From assembly GCA_012932295.1 (NCBI GenBank), contig JAAONU010000003.1, forward strand, positions 33,804,146 to 33,868,145: a DNA stretch of 64,000 bases, read 5' to 3'. The notes under the pieces were generated by a model. That model ran no database searches. It was not told where the DNA came from and was given only the letters and a program-made list of their open reading frames with translations. The translations under genes and the position numbers were made by a program. The DNA is from Cyclina sinensis. Its lineage: Eukaryota; Mollusca; Bivalvia; Venerida; Veneridae. Position 1 is the first letter of the stretch, and every line of letters starts with the position of its first letter. Shown here in pieces: positions 33,933 through 47,189 of this stretch.

Positions 33933-36900
33933 GTATCTAAGACTGCTGGGGCTGGGGTGCTTCTTGTATCGCCAAGTTTACATTTGTAATATGCAGTTCT
34001 GTGTTAATAGCACATGCTGTTATAACAAGGATACTTGATCGGGTTCAGTTCTGTCTCCTCTATTTGTCAACAGATTAAATCTTACTGTTTCACAAACGTT
34101 TTTATGGTCTGTGTAAATGTGATACTAGGATTGAAGAAAAGACATGATATGTTATAACATTTTGGCTTCGCCAGAAAGTTTACTTGCTATTTAATCTTTG
34201 CACAGAGCTGCACAGTTCATTTGCTATTTATGTGTTATTACATGGTAATGTAATACTAATGTAAGTTCTTACGCAACTTTCAAATGAAATAATACACTGC
34301 TGGCTAGAATTTTGAAGGACTTTGGTTTTTGTCAGTCATTGAACCGATGTGCTATACACATTGCTTTGATCAGGTAAAATATACAATGATTTGAATTAAG
34401 AAAATGTTAAACACCAGGATCATTCATATTTTCCAAATAGGCATTTGGGAAGGGGCAGTCCGTCATATTCTGACAAACAGTTTGAAATTAAGGAAGCTTT
34501 GTACTAGATGTATCCCGATCAAAAGTCCATGTGTTTTGATTCCGTCAAAACACTTTTGAAAATATGGAAAACAGTTTTATCCCTTAACAATTTCTGAGAT
34601 GTTCACTGGTTATGAAACTGCGGTATATTATTCCGAGTCCAAGCCACGAATTAATATAATACAATGGCTGAATAAAAATCATTCACGTCAAGTCATTGCA
34701 AAAAGAACAAGAAGTTTTATGTGGTATTTCTTTGAAAATGTAGAACTAGCAAAGAAAAGTTCTACAAAAGTAGCGTATTTTTTGTCAAATGAACATACAA
34801 AAATAAACGCCCAAGTGATGGTCTGAAAGGCATACGTATTCATGACAAAGCTTCCACTAAATCAACTTGTACAGCTTGTCTTAAGATAAGAAAAGAATAT
34901 TCAAGATTAGCACATATCCGACAGTCCAAAGTCTCCTGTTATTATTTTTCTGATTTCCCTTGCTTAAGGGAATCCTACGAGGTAAACATTATAACCCTAG
35001 AAATGTCCCTAGTTCTGCAGTTTTGCATGGTCTATACAGTTTACTAAGCGGAGACTACCGCAGTTTTTTTAGCAAAACCCTAAAAGAATGTTTCTTGGCA
35101 AGGGCAATACTTTGAAAATTTTTTTCAAGACCCGATTGATTATTAAGGCAGACCAAAAGCTGTGCCAGAAATTCTTGAATCACACTCGTAGGATAATTTT
35201 GAACAACAATTTAAGACCAGTAATAGCACTGGTACTGATATTGATTCTAGTACGAGTGTTGATTTACTATAAAGCTATTTACTGCAAAATGTTTTATCCA
35301 TCACTTCATTCTTATTATACACGCTGCTTTTCATGCAAGGTAGAATGCACGTGCGATATTTCTATTGCATGCTTCTGTAGATTTGTGCTTCTGTAGATTT
35401 GTTTATTGAAGTATGTAATGATAAAGTTTTGTAGCTCTTAAGTAGTTATGTTTTGGAGTTATGATTATATGTAAAGTTTATTTTCAGCCATTTTACTTCA
35501 GTACAAAGTTGATTTCTTCGAATATTTCGAGTTTTAAAAAAACTGTGTTATATTGTCCACAAAAGCATTTTTAAACATCAAAGCAGATGACAGTGAATGT
35601 ACATTTGCTAAAGCTTGTTGTTTACGTTCAATGCTTTCCCCCAACCTTTTATTTAATTTACTTATTTTTTGTTGTTTACATTCAATGGTATCTCCACACT
35701 TACTTAATATGACATTAAGGTCTTTTGCGTAGGATGTATATGTCTAACAAACATACGAATACAAATAATTGTTGTTTTTCGTTTGTTACAAAATAAACCG
35801 AAAGAAAGAGTGTAACTGCACATACTGGTATTTTTCGGTATATAAAATACATTGGGATAGTACAAAGTGTGGGTGCACTTGAAATATGAAATTGAACGTT
35901 TTGTTATCATTGCCGTTAGGATAAAAACAGTCGTTCTTAGTAAAGATATCTAAGAGTGAAAGTGAAATTGTCTTAAGTTCCATTGAAAAGAAGGAGGAAA
36001 AGGTAGAAATGTAGTAGATAGAACATTTTTGCCTTAATGTGTTACTCCATGAAAACGTACCTTTTCACGTCTGTATGTATTGAAATGTTACAAGTAACGT
36101 ATAAGCTGCGATGAATCGATGTTTAAATGTGATGAAACATTTAACAAAAACACCATCAGAATCTCCAAATTTTAATTGAACTAGCATTATCTTTAGAATC
36201 AATAATCTCTCAAATAAAATCAGCCACATGTCATTAAAGTTTCTACCATGTCTTCAATAAACCGTGAGGGACAATACTTGGTTTTAAATTTAGTACCTAG
36301 TCCGAAGGTTCTTTATATTATAAATATTCAGTTTGTTGGTTAATAACAAATAGAGGTCGAAGACAAAAAACCCCTAGTTTCGTTTTCCCCCACAATTTTA
36401 GAAATGTAAAGACTGATATTAAGTGAATATTATGTATTTACTTGTGCACTTGACATTTTACTACAGTTCCTAAATCTAAATAGCCTTAGAAAACTGATTA
36501 GAATTCCCTTTCATTCCCCGGCAAAGCCAAAAGTCTGTTACAACTAGGCAGTCATTTACGTTTGACATTTTAGCTACTGTTCTAGCAGTGTACACTTAAT
36601 TATTCAATAAGAAATAAAATTTAAATGCAAATTATTTTTGTTGAAAAAAGCACGACGGTACTTTAGAAAAAAAAACTCGAATTTTTAGTTCTTTCATCAT
36701 TTGCCTGCAGTATCGATTGGTAATGACCTTTTGGAAGTTAAAATCATTTAACATCTCGTTTTATCAAGTTTTTCACAGTGTTTTTCATGCCTGTCTCCTA
36801 TTTTTCAAAATTTTTCGTTAAGTGAAAGGTCGCCATGGTTTACAACTGCAAAAAGGAGAAATCTGGGCATTTTAGAACCCGACTATCGCTTATCCAATAT

Positions 36901-37908
36901 TGGTATTAATGCCATTTCATTAAGCATAATTGATGTTACCGAAGCAGTTTTTTATGCCTTTCTAATGGAATGTCATTGTCTGATTAAAGTCTCTCTAAAA
37001 TGTTGAACTAAGCAGGAAAGTAGGCACTTTTATCCCACACAATGCTATTATTGAATATTTCATACACAAAATGAGAGAGACTGATATAACTTGATTTTGA
37101 ATTATGGTCTAGAGATACAGACATTGATACCTTCTAAGTCGTTTTATTGTCGGAAGATTTTTGCTTTAATTTATTCAGCTATCGGTGTCACATGTTTAGC
37201 AGGATTTGATAATTTGTCTATAACATACAGTGATTCACATATCTAAAGATAGTTTCTTGGTTATATCGATTTCAAAATCAGCTTAAAACACAAGCTATAG
37301 ATTATAGCTTACTATAAAAGCTTTACAGAACTGAAGATACATATTGAGATTGAGCAAATGGAGTACAAAGCTACCGCTCATCTCAACATAGTTCATGACA
37401 TGTAGTAAAACCACGTCTCATACAATTCTTATTATTTAAAAACAACATGACATTGTAGAATTCGTAGTCATGTTAATAAATATCTTTCAGTGTAAATGAT
37501 ATTTATGCGAGTATTGTCCGCTTTAGTTTTGCGATGCCACGTGGACATCAGTTTTGATTGGACAGTTTCCGTCTCTCCAAACTATAGTTTATTTTTTGCC
37601 AGATTTTCAAAATAGTGGGCAAGGAAACATCATAACAAAACTTGTTTAACTATAACTGCATTGAAAGGTAATTAAGAAAATTCTTCAAGAGAATGTTCTT
37701 TTTCAAAAATTAGATGAAACCTAATGCTTTGCAAACTTGCAAATATTTTTATGAAAAAGAGTCTTTTCAGTTATATGAGTATGGTTTGTACTGAACGTTT
37801 GAACTATGGAAACTTATATTAAATTGAATAAATATAATACTTATGACTTAGTTTTTAATTTATTTTATTGAAAATGATATTGACAGTTTAAGCATTAAAC
37901 TCAACATT
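33933..37908. other. No exon recognised (exchanger intron 5 or 3' flank)
   Basis: The expected next exchanger exon (phase 2, starting with Phe-Trp) was looked for by eye and not found. An open frame at 34599-34826 (with HSRQVIAKRTRSF) has no recognised homologue and no flanking splice evidence. Confidence 0.4.
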
Positions 37909-38771
37909 TTTAGCTCACCTGAGCAAATGCTCAGGAAGAGCTATTGTGATCACCCTATGTCCGTCGTCGACATTTTACTTTAAATGACATCTCCTCCTAA
38001 ACCACAAAGCTATTTTAAATCAAACTTTATAGAAATGTTCCATAAATTACCCTTTTCTAAAATTGCTCAAACCGTTTCGGTCCATTGCACATAAGGGCTG
38101 CAAAAGCTAAAAATAGAAAAAAAATCAAACAATATCTCATCATAAACGGCTTAGTGATTTTCCATCAAATTTCACAGAAATGTTCCTTACATAGCCCTCT
38201 ATTAAAATTGCTAAAACGGTTCCACTCCATTGAACAAAATGGCCGCCAGAGTAAAAATAGATTTTCGTCAATGTTTGCCTTCAAATGACATCTCCTCCAA
38301 AACCACACGGCCATTTTAAACCAAATTTCACAGAAATGTTCCTTATACTCCCCTTTTCAAAAATTGCTCAAACCGTTCCGTTGCATTGCACTTAAGGGCT
38401 GCAAAAGCTAAAAATAGAAAAAAAATCAAACAACATCTCCTCCTAAACGTTTAGGTGATTTTCCACCAAATTTTACAGAAATGTTCCTTACATAGCCCTC
38501 TATTAAAATTGCTAAAACAGTTTCACTTCACTAAACAAAATGGCCGCCAGAGCAAAAATAGATTTTCGTCAATATTTGGCTTCAGATGACATCTCCTCAA
38601 AAGCTGTTATCTCGAAATTGCCTCTGCCTCATGGATTTTTTTTGTATAAAATATGAGATCTTTGAAAATCTTCAATAAGAAAATGTAATGTTGCATCTGA
38701 TGATTGCTTAACGGTAGACCCTCAGCCAAAGCTCTCAGGTGAGCGATCCAGGGCCATCATGACCCTCTTGT
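37909..38771 (+). mobile_element. Helentron-like element, copy 2
   Basis: 5' end TTTTTAGCTCACCTGAGC with hairpin CTGAGCA/TGCTCAG; 3' end TCAGGTGAGCG, hairpin AGGGCCAT/ATGACCCT and CTCTTGTT. The interior has a 301-bp direct duplication (the GGGCTGCAAAAGCTAAAAAT word starts at 38095 and 38396), made of monomers beginning ACATCTCCTCC.AAACCAC. Confidence 0.72.
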
Positions 38772-39810
38772 TTTTATCTGTGACCTTAGCCGTAAAGGAA
38801 ATAAGACATTCCATTACTAAACACGTTCAATATTTGCCAATGTCCGAAACCAATACACTTATATGGCATTAATTTTGTACTGTATCTACGCCGATCATCT
38901 TTTTAAAAGATATTTCTTTGTTTTCGTACAAATAATAGAGTAAAAAGGGTAAAAATTACATTTTCATGCTTTTCATACCATCAGTTTTGATTATAGAGCC
39001 GAGATTGTTTTGCTGTAGAATCAATCATAGGTGGACATAAAATTTCATTTCCTTTTTTTAATCACGCACAAACTTTGTCTTTAGATTTAACTCCTGTCAG
39101 ATTTTCATGCCGCTGTAACAAAACCTTCGAAAAAATTCTTATTGCTGATATATAATGTTTCACATTTTCTATTTCTACGAAATTTTTGTTTTGACGTGAA
39201 ACGGACATCAGAAAATTTACTGTACCTAGCTACACTGTAAAGATACAATAGAAACTTGACAACTAGAAGTTGTAACAGTTGTTTAATGCGTATATCAATA
39301 TTAAAGTTGCATCTGTTGTATGCCTTTTCTTGTTTTCACAGAATACTGCTTCAGATATGCTGTCTGAGATTCTTAACCTTTACAAAACCTTAAGACTAGG
39401 AAGGGTGAAGGTTTGCTACAAAAGCTTGCAATACCTCTGTTGGCATTTGTTTTAACCAAATGGTTATGAAATCTTCTTCAGTACTAGAATGATATTCAGG
39501 AATCACGATATAGCAAAAAGTAAAAGACAATGTCGAATAAATCAAAACTTTTGAGGTTCTATGTGTAAGAATTTTGTCTTCTTTTACTAATATCTGATTC
39601 TATCTAAAGGACAATAGGCTATATCTGAGTAGCGTTAGTATAATGTTTGAACGTTAGCTAGTGCAGTATTTAAAGAATCTATCAAGAACGAGAGGCAGTA
39701 ATTATGTTCAGATACTGAGATAGTAGGTATTTATTATGTTTAAACAGTTCTTTTAACAAAAAAACTATCCATGTAATTTCTTCTGAACATAGCAATTAAC
39801 TCAACATCTT
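38772..39810. other. Non-coding sequence between two Helentron-like elements
   Basis: AT-rich, nothing recognised. Confidence 0.4.
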
Positions 39811-41226
39811 TTATTAGCTTTTAGTATGCTATTTTGTCCGTCGTCTGTCGTTAAACAACATTTCCTACTATACCACCAGGTCAATTGCAGTTCATCATTA
39901 CAGAACTGTTCTTATAGGGTCCTCTTTCAAAGTTATATGAAAAATCGAATTCTATGTGGAACTCTAGTTGCCATGGCAACTGAAAGGAAAAACTTTAAAA
40001 AATCATGTGTTTGAAATCAGAATGCCTATATATTTGGTTGATAGCATCATCTAGTGGACCTCTACCAAAGTTATTTAAATCATGGCGCTGGGGTCAGAAT
40101 TTGCCGCAGAATTGGTCACTTGATTTTACAACAAATTATCCAGGGAAAAAATTTAGATGTTTTGTGTGTATGATTGTCTAGTGGACCTCCACCAAGTTTA
40201 TACAAATCATGGCCCCTGGATCAAATTGGCCCTACACTAGAGGCTATTTGATCTCACATTAGATTATATACGGAAAAATGTTTTTAAGAGTCTTCTTGTC
40301 CGAAACCATAAGGTTAGAGCTTAATATTTGGTTGACAGCATCATCTAGTGCCCTCTACCAAAGTTATGTAAATCATGGCTCTGGGATCAGAATTGATCCT
40401 ACCCTAGGGGTCACTAGTCCAAATAATTGTACTCAAAATGTTGAATATCGTGCTTTTTTTTAATGGTTGATATCCGCTTTCAGAGTACGAGCAGCATCCT
40501 ACCTGAAGTCGCGTTATTGAGACTAAGGGGTCACTTGATTTCACATAGACCTATATGGGACAAACTTAAAAATCTTCTTGTAAGAAAACATAGATGTTTG
40601 GTGCGTATGCTTCTACCAAGTTTATACAAATCATTGCCCCTGGATCAAAGTGAAACCACAAGGTCTAGAGCTTACATATTTGGTTGATAGCGGACCTCTA
40701 GTGGAAATCTAGTGGACCTCTACCAAAGAAACATAAATCACGGCTCTGTGGTCAGAATAGGCTCCACCACAGGAGTCACTTGATTTTACATAGACTTAAT
40801 AAAAATCTTTTTGTAAGAAACCATTAGGTTTTAGGATTTAAATATTTTGTGAACCATTGTCTAGTGGACCTCTAACAAGTTTATACAAATCATGGCCCCT
40901 GGATCAAAATTGGCCCTGCCCAAGTGGTCATTTGGTTTAACATAAAGTTATTTAGAGAAAAAAAAATCTTCTTGTCAGAAATTGAAAGGCCTTGAGCTTA
41001 GATATATACGGTTCAGCGTAGCCTAGTTAATTAGATGCGCTTTGAAAGATCTTGGCCCTCACAAAGGACTTAAATTATTGACTTTTCTTGGTTCAAGAAT
41101 ATTTTTTTATATATCTAATGTGGTATTTGAACCGTCTGCCATTTGACAAGCGCCCTCCTCCAACCCCACCAATTATTTGAAAGTTTATTTTCAGTTGAGC
41201 GACCCAGGACCATTTGGTTCTCTTGT
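39811..41226 (+). mobile_element. Helentron-like element, copy 3
   Basis: 5' end TTATTAGCTTTTAGTATGCT with GTCCGTCGTCTGTCG; six or more degenerate monomers with 'CTAGTGGACCTCTACCAAAGTTAT' type blocks (shared in part) and 'CATGGCCCCTGGATCAAA'; 3' end GTTGAGCGACCC, hairpin AGGACCA/TGGTTCT and CTCTTGT. Confidence 0.7.
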
Positions 41227-42474
41227 CTTAAATCTCAGATAAAAAAGTAGAAGATATTTAGTATACAAGTAGTGAGACACTGCAAATAGCGGTCTGATTA
41301 CAAAAAAACTTTAGAAGCTTCCAAATAGTGGATTTGGACGAAATACAATAAAATAATTTACTTTCTTGAAATTAATTGTCGTCGTTTTCTTTAACGGAGA
41401 TATGAAAGAAATCAATAACATTATTAGGATAATTGCTTATCTTCATAATTGTGACATTAACTAAAAAACAATTTATTTTTTTCTAGCTGTCTTCAAGGTA
41501 GTACTTAACTATGTAGTTCTATAAGAATTTCCATCGCTTGTCAATTTTACATACATATAGAATTATTACTGCAATGCTCTTGCAATGATTGTAATTAAGG
41601 TAAAAAAACCCTCATATAAATCGTATTTTCAAGTGATTGCCTTAAGAATTCCATGTATTCATTCCGAATCGTGTAACAAGATAGCGTGATCTTTATTCAT
41701 TAACTCAAGTTGATGGAGCTTAAAATTCCAAAAGATAAGAAGGCATTTCAGATGCCAACTTGGGACATTGATAAACATTTTGTGTCAAATTTCGGCGTCG
41801 CTTTTGAACGAAGATATGTTGTATGCATATATAATTGCCATGTGTTACATAAGATGAATTGCAATTTAATACTTTAAAAGTACAGTCATGTTGAGGTTGT
41901 TTGGATTTTTCAGATTTTGAGAAGAACATTTTTTGTATATGTTTCATGCCTTAGTTCTTAGAGACTGTGAAGAACAAGATAAGAAATAAAACTAGGGAAA
42001 GGAAAGAAAATTTATATTAGTAAAACCTTGTCTTTTTTTGTAAACTGAACTTATTCTATAATGAGGTTGTCAGATCAGATGCATTCTCCCTCGTGGAAAC
42101 ATGTATCCTGATTATTTGATAAATTATACCGCATGCCTGATAATGGCTTGTGGAGAAACTTCAATAAAACCATAACGAGACGTAAGAACATTTAGTGCAG
42201 CAAATGATAACACGCCACAATAATGCTATTACCGTCTTGAGACCTGATAGCACATGTTGAGTTTTATTTTCAGCTGTTTAAAATCAAATTTCAGAAACTT
42301 TAATTAATTCCTGTCTTCAAACTTTGGTGATAACATGTAAAAGGTGCAATTGTCCGCATGGAATGTGTTAGATAACTGTTTTTTTTTAATGTTTGCTATG
42401 AATCTTAAAATGGGCATGACGTAATCAATTATGTTACTGATTTTAAATAACTTCTAATTAAACTTGGATTTTCA
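41227..42474. other. Non-coding sequence
   Basis: AT-rich; no exon or repeat structure recognised. Confidence 0.4.
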
Positions 42475-43152
42475 GTGTTTAGCTCGTTTGTTTTCGAAGA
42501 AAAAGTCGAGCTGTTATGGTCACTTAGTCGTCGTTGTCAGGATGCAAAAACTTTATGTAGCTATTATTTTTAAACCATAAGACTTCGAGTTTTGTTATTT
42601 TTTTGTAGCATTGTTTAGTAAACCTCCACCATGTTGGTTCAAATTATGATTCCATGATCAATTTTGGCTCTGCCCTGCGGCTTATATATACGTAATCTGA
42701 TTTTTTAAAAATCTTCTTTCAACCGCTGGACACGGAGCTTTGTGATTTGATGTAAGGCAATCCTCTAGTAGACCTCTCCTAAGGTTGATCGTATTATGTC
42801 CTTAGGGTGAAAATTAGCCCCACTCCAGGGGTCACTTGGTTTTGCATAGACTTATATAGCAAAATACTTCTAACTGGAAAGCACAAAGCCTAGAACTTAA
42901 CTACTTACTTGGAACAAAGTATTTGTCCCCTTCCCCTTGAATTTTTTTCTGGCATTTCTTTCGTTTTTTTTATGGTTAGGTACTTTTTTTCTTTCTACTC
43001 TCTGTTTCCTTCTTTTCTCTTTTTCTGGGATGAGTACGTACATACACTTTTTTATTTCCTTAGTCTTTTTTATTTGGATGGGTAGGTACTTGCAAGCTCG
43101 TTTCCGATAAATAAAACAGACGAACGTTGGTGCCGCTCCGCGGTGCTCTTGT
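42475..43152 (+). mobile_element. Helentron-like element, copy 4 (divergent 3' hairpin)
   Basis: 5' end TTTAGCTCG...CGAGCT; a family interior (ACCTCTCCTAAGGTTGATCG, CCCCACTCCAGGGGTCACTTGG); 3' end GTGCCGC-TCC-GCGGTGC hairpin followed by CTCTTGTT. The middle (42900-43100) is a pyrimidine-rich insertion. A related 3' sequence occurs near 4780-4812 on the minus strand. Confidence 0.55.
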
Positions 43153-44218
43153 TGAAAAGACTTATTATATTTCATTTTTTCTTTTCAGAGACTTTTAATC
43201 ATAGGTTTAATACATTCATAGACTAAGTGAACAGTTATGATATCTTTTTCATACAAAATATGAATATATTTCAATAATTACACAACTAAAATACATCTTA
43301 GCGTCAATTTTAGCTACATCAGATCACTGCCATCTCTTGCTACCGTAAGAAGTAACCAGAAAACGTCTTAGTCGTTGTTGTTTTTTGAACAATTAAACAT
43401 TAAAGAAATACATAAGGTATGCAGTATACATCGCTTTATTGAAAGAACAGAACAGTCCTAAATTACTGTATAATGGGCATACTAAAACAAAGTGGTATTC
43501 ATCTTCAATGGCATTTAAATTACAAAATATGCTTTTTCTTTTGTATCTTTCCAAGTTCCTGTGACGGCCTATTTTAACAGCTAGATTGTGCAAATTTAAT
43601 CTTATTTTTGCGATCATATTTCTCATTTTGGGGTTGTCAATTTTTTCTAAATACTTTGCTCTACAAAAATATTTCCTGTAATTATTGATACAAAGGAAAT
43701 GATGAATAGTTTTGGATGTTTACATGTCGCTCTGATATATACAAAAGACTCTATAAGACATGTAGTAAGCACTGGTACAAACAAGTTGATTCCGGATAAA
43801 GCCAAACGGCTTGAAAACCAGAGTCTTGTAACAATTTACGTACATTTCCTGTCGAGTTTTTAATATTTTTGCTTTTTGTTGGACTCTTCTAATTTTGATT
43901 TGACTGTAGTAGAAAGAATGCAGCTATTTTCTTTGCTTAAAAATATTTTTAGCCAGTACTTAATAATTCATAGGTGTCTGTTGATATACAATGGCAATCT
44001 AGCTAGTTCTGCATATAGAAAGTGTGGACATTTTGACATTTGGCCATTTACAAAACTTTCTGTGTACCCTTTCTATGTGTTCAGTCTTTCAGAAACCACA
44101 TGCTTCACAGTTAAAATTCAAAATTGATACAATATAAGAATCAAATAGGCTAAACATTACATCGACGGGTACATACTTATATTTAGTTATAGTCAAAAAG
44201 GCGTTTATTGCTTTAAGG

Positions 44219-44230
44219 CCGTTACCAGCT
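44219..44230. repeat. Target-site duplication, left copy
   Basis: CCGTTACCAGCT, identical to 44451-44462, flanking the SINE. Confidence 0.93.
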
Positions 44231-44450
44231 GGAGGAGCAGTGGTCGAGGGGTAAGAGCGTCGGACTCCCGATCCGGAGGTCCTGGTTCTACGCCCACCAA
44301 GGGTGAGAGTCTACAGTGACTTTTCGCATTCCTCACTTTCAACGCGAGTACTGGTTTGAACCCAGAAAGCAGTCATCTAGAGGGATTAATATAAGTTACA
44401 AGAACTTCCTTCCCAACCGAAGTAAAATAAATAAGTTTAAACTAAACTAC
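44231..44450 (+). mobile_element. tRNA-derived SINE, 220 bp
   Basis: The head is tRNA-like: an A-box-type GTGGTCGAGGGG region and a B-box-type GGTTCTACGCC about 45 nt later, with anticodon-arm-like CGGACTCCCGATCCG between. A non-tRNA body follows and an A-rich tail (AAGTAAAATAAATAAG). A perfect 12-bp target-site duplication brackets it, and it splits the LINE frame, so it is younger than the LINE. Confidence 0.92.
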
Positions 44451-44462
44451 CCGTTACCAGCT
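44451..44462. repeat. Target-site duplication, right copy
   Basis: CCGTTACCAGCT, identical to 44219-44230. Confidence 0.93.
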
Positions 44463-44991
44463 AACGTTTGAGTGGCCTTAATAAAAGAACAGTCGCGTGA
44501 AAAATAATGGAAAATGATGTAAGAATTCAATTTTCTGTCTGTCAAATTTCCATCTATAAGTTTGATTTAATCTGCCTTCTTTTCTAAAGGCAACAATTTT
44601 TGTTTTATCAACTATTACTTTCAAATTCCATTTCTGACAATATGTTTCTAACTCATCTCATTTAAAGACTGAAAATAAGGTGACATCATCAGCGAATAAT
44701 AACAAGTAGATGGATATTTGATCAAGTGTTATACCTGAGTCTTAATTATTTTGTACATGTAACTTTGTATCGTTTAAAAACAATGAAAAATCAGAGAAGT
44801 TATTTCCCCTTGAAACAAGTCCAAAATACATTCGAAAAAAATGGCAAATTCATATGGCGAACACAAAATTTTACCTCGTCATACATTTATCTTATTAAAA
44901 AAAACAAATATTTCCTGTCAATTCCAGCATTTAGCAATCTATTTCATAAACAAGTCGCTATAATTGTTTGGCTGACAAGTATTAACTTTTT

Positions 44992-46212
44992 AGCTAAGTT
45001 CCAAGGTGAGTTTTTTGTATGTTTTTTTGTCCGTCGTCCGTTCACAGTTCGCTTGTACACACTAAAAAGCAACAACCCCACCCCCTCCCCCCAAAAAAAG
45101 AACAACTATTTTTCACTCTAGAAGATACTTTTGACCAGATCTTCATAAAATTTGGCCTTAATGTTCATCTCAATGAAACAATGGAGAAATACAAAATCTG
45201 GGTCATGCGGTGTCACAAACCACGTGATCGTGTAAAATTATAGGAAACCTTGTTAACACTCAAGTGTCAATTCTGATCCTTTTAAAATAAAAATTGGTCA
45301 GAATGTTTGCCCTGGTGAATTCTTGGACGGTTTTAAAACTGGTTAAATTTGATCAGATACTACTTGACCGGGTCAAATCATAGGAAAACCTTTTTAACAC
45401 TCAAGAGGTCACACTTGTATCAGATTTGAATGAACAATTAGTCAGAATGTTTGCTTTGATTTGAAACCGGGTCATCGTTATGATCACTCACTCACTAACA
45501 GAAATTGGATGCTCAATTTTCACTTGTCCACGGAGAAGAAAGTACGAAAATGCAGTTGTCTGGACCCGTAAATGTACGATTGTACAATAGATTTTGCCAG
45601 CCCTGCTGTTGTCCACCTCTTTCAAATCTTCTTGCGAAAAATATTGAGCACTTGGAAGAGTACAGTATAATTTGGCAAATACATTCCTAACATGCCCTTA
45701 CACTTAAGATTATTCAAGAAAAAACATGGCTACCAGGTAAAAATGTATTCTCCACAAACAAAGATTGAAGGTGGTCATACAATCGGTCTTTTGATCAGTG
45801 TGTCAATCCATTGCCCAAAGTCGTTCAACCGTGTTAATTGTCCAACAGTGTTTAAGAGTTTCAAGTGAAACTTCACAAATGATCTGCATAATTATAGTGT
45901 AGATATGTCTGAAATTTTTTTAGCTCCCAACTTTAAGTATGCTCGAGATATTTGATTTGAGGTATCTACCAAGAAAGTTCACATCGCGGCCCCTGGATAA
46001 ATATTGGCCATTCCCAAGGGGTCACTTGCATTCATGCTGACCATCATTCGTGGTTTTGATACGACAAGCTTAAAATTTAGACCACATAATCAGTTCTTAT
46101 TCAGATTTCGATATCCAACTTTGATGAACTTGTTCTTTGGCAATGTATTCCTTTGGGCCTTGTACCGCACATTTCAGGTGAGCGACCCAGGGCTATTCGG
46201 CCCCCTTGTTTG
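44992..46212 (+). mobile_element. Helentron-like element, copy 5
   Basis: 5' end TTTTTAGCTAAGTTCCAAGG with GTGAG and GTCCGTCGTCCGTTCAC; 3' end CAGGTGAGCGACCC, partial hairpin GGGC/GCCC and CCCTTGTTTG. The interior is more diverged than in the other copies. Confidence 0.6.
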
Positions 46213-47189
46213 TGAATTCTGATCATTTTTCCCTTTGACCAGCTTTTCGGAAATTGTCTCTAATTAAATAAAATATCTATAGAATGTGTTTTGATATTAA
46301 TACTTTCTTAAAAATACTCATATTATACCATCATGCGCATAAGCCTTAATAGTATCCAATCGTTTGACTGCATCTTGTATTTCTTTGGTAGTAACTGGCA
46401 TATCAAGTTCCTCAAAAGTACAACTTGCATTATTACTCTATGAAAATTGTCGTATAGACTCCTTATTTTCCTGATTTACACCTCATGTCCTCTCACTTTA
46501 TTACCTAATTGTAAGTTATATTCATGTATAGATTTCCTGCACCAATTCTTGTTACAATGTATCGCATTTTGCTTTTAACACAGCTTCTCTGGTGAAATTA
46601 TTTTCCTCCAAGTTATATCTGTATAATGCATCTTCATAAACTTTATAATAGTATAGATGCGTAACTGCAGGTTTTATTTTGAAATCTGTTATTTGTTATT
46701 TACAGTCCTGCTTTTGTTGTCTTATTTGTTTTATGACATCTGCTCAAACTACAGAGAATGTAATGAAATTAATTATTTTTAGCATTTAGCAGTGGTAAGG
46801 TTACTTTACAATAGGCGTAAGTCATGGTAAAAATATCCCTACTCGGCATTCTGTACATTAAGTTGAATGCTGCTTCAAAACTAAAGCGATAGCTTTGTAC
46901 GATGCACGTCTATAACTCGTATTGCCTACACTACATACTGATAATGTTAAAATATCAACATATATTTTTCCTTATAATTTTTTTACAAAAATAAACGCCA
47001 CATTTGTATATGATGCAGAATTATATAACATATTGTATTAAATATATTATATTATATTTTGAAACCAGCTCTACTGGAATATGTTTCTTAAATGTTTCTA
47101 TATAAGATTGATAGGAAAACAATAATTGTATTACCATAAACAATTTGTAGTATAACAATATAACCTGAATAAATGGCATTTAACATTGT
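46213..47189. other. Non-coding sequence
   Basis: Nothing recognised. Confidence 0.4.

Larger units (their letters stand above)
43393..44755 (-). pseudogene. Non-LTR retrotransposon fragment, reverse transcriptase to C-terminus, interrupted by a SINE
   Basis: Minus-strand reading gives SGITLDQ and IYLLLFADDVTLFS near 44690-44750 (the reverse transcriptase catalytic FADD motif), then WNLKVIVDKTKIVAFRK, SFIKATQTLAG near 44470, and, after the SINE, LKAINAFLTITKYKYVPVD, and finally LNLHNLAVKIGRHRNLERYK with FCNLNAIEDEYHFVLVCPLY near 43500, a Cys/His element found at the end of many LINE proteins. Stops interrupt the frame several times, so it is inactive. The endonuclease and N-terminal palm are missing. 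Confidence 0.85.

Noticed and set aside
34599..34826. 75-codon plus-strand frame with KRTRSFMWYFFEN, vaguely like a BED-type finger
   Set aside because: Lacks the cysteines and histidines of such fingers and has no neighbouring transposase sequence.
44225..44320. Functional tRNA gene
   Set aside because: The tRNA-like head does not form a full acceptor stem and continues into a SINE body with target-site duplication.
46004..46222. 72-codon plus-strand frame with hydrophobic stretch
   Set aside because: It lies over the 3' end of a Helentron-like copy.
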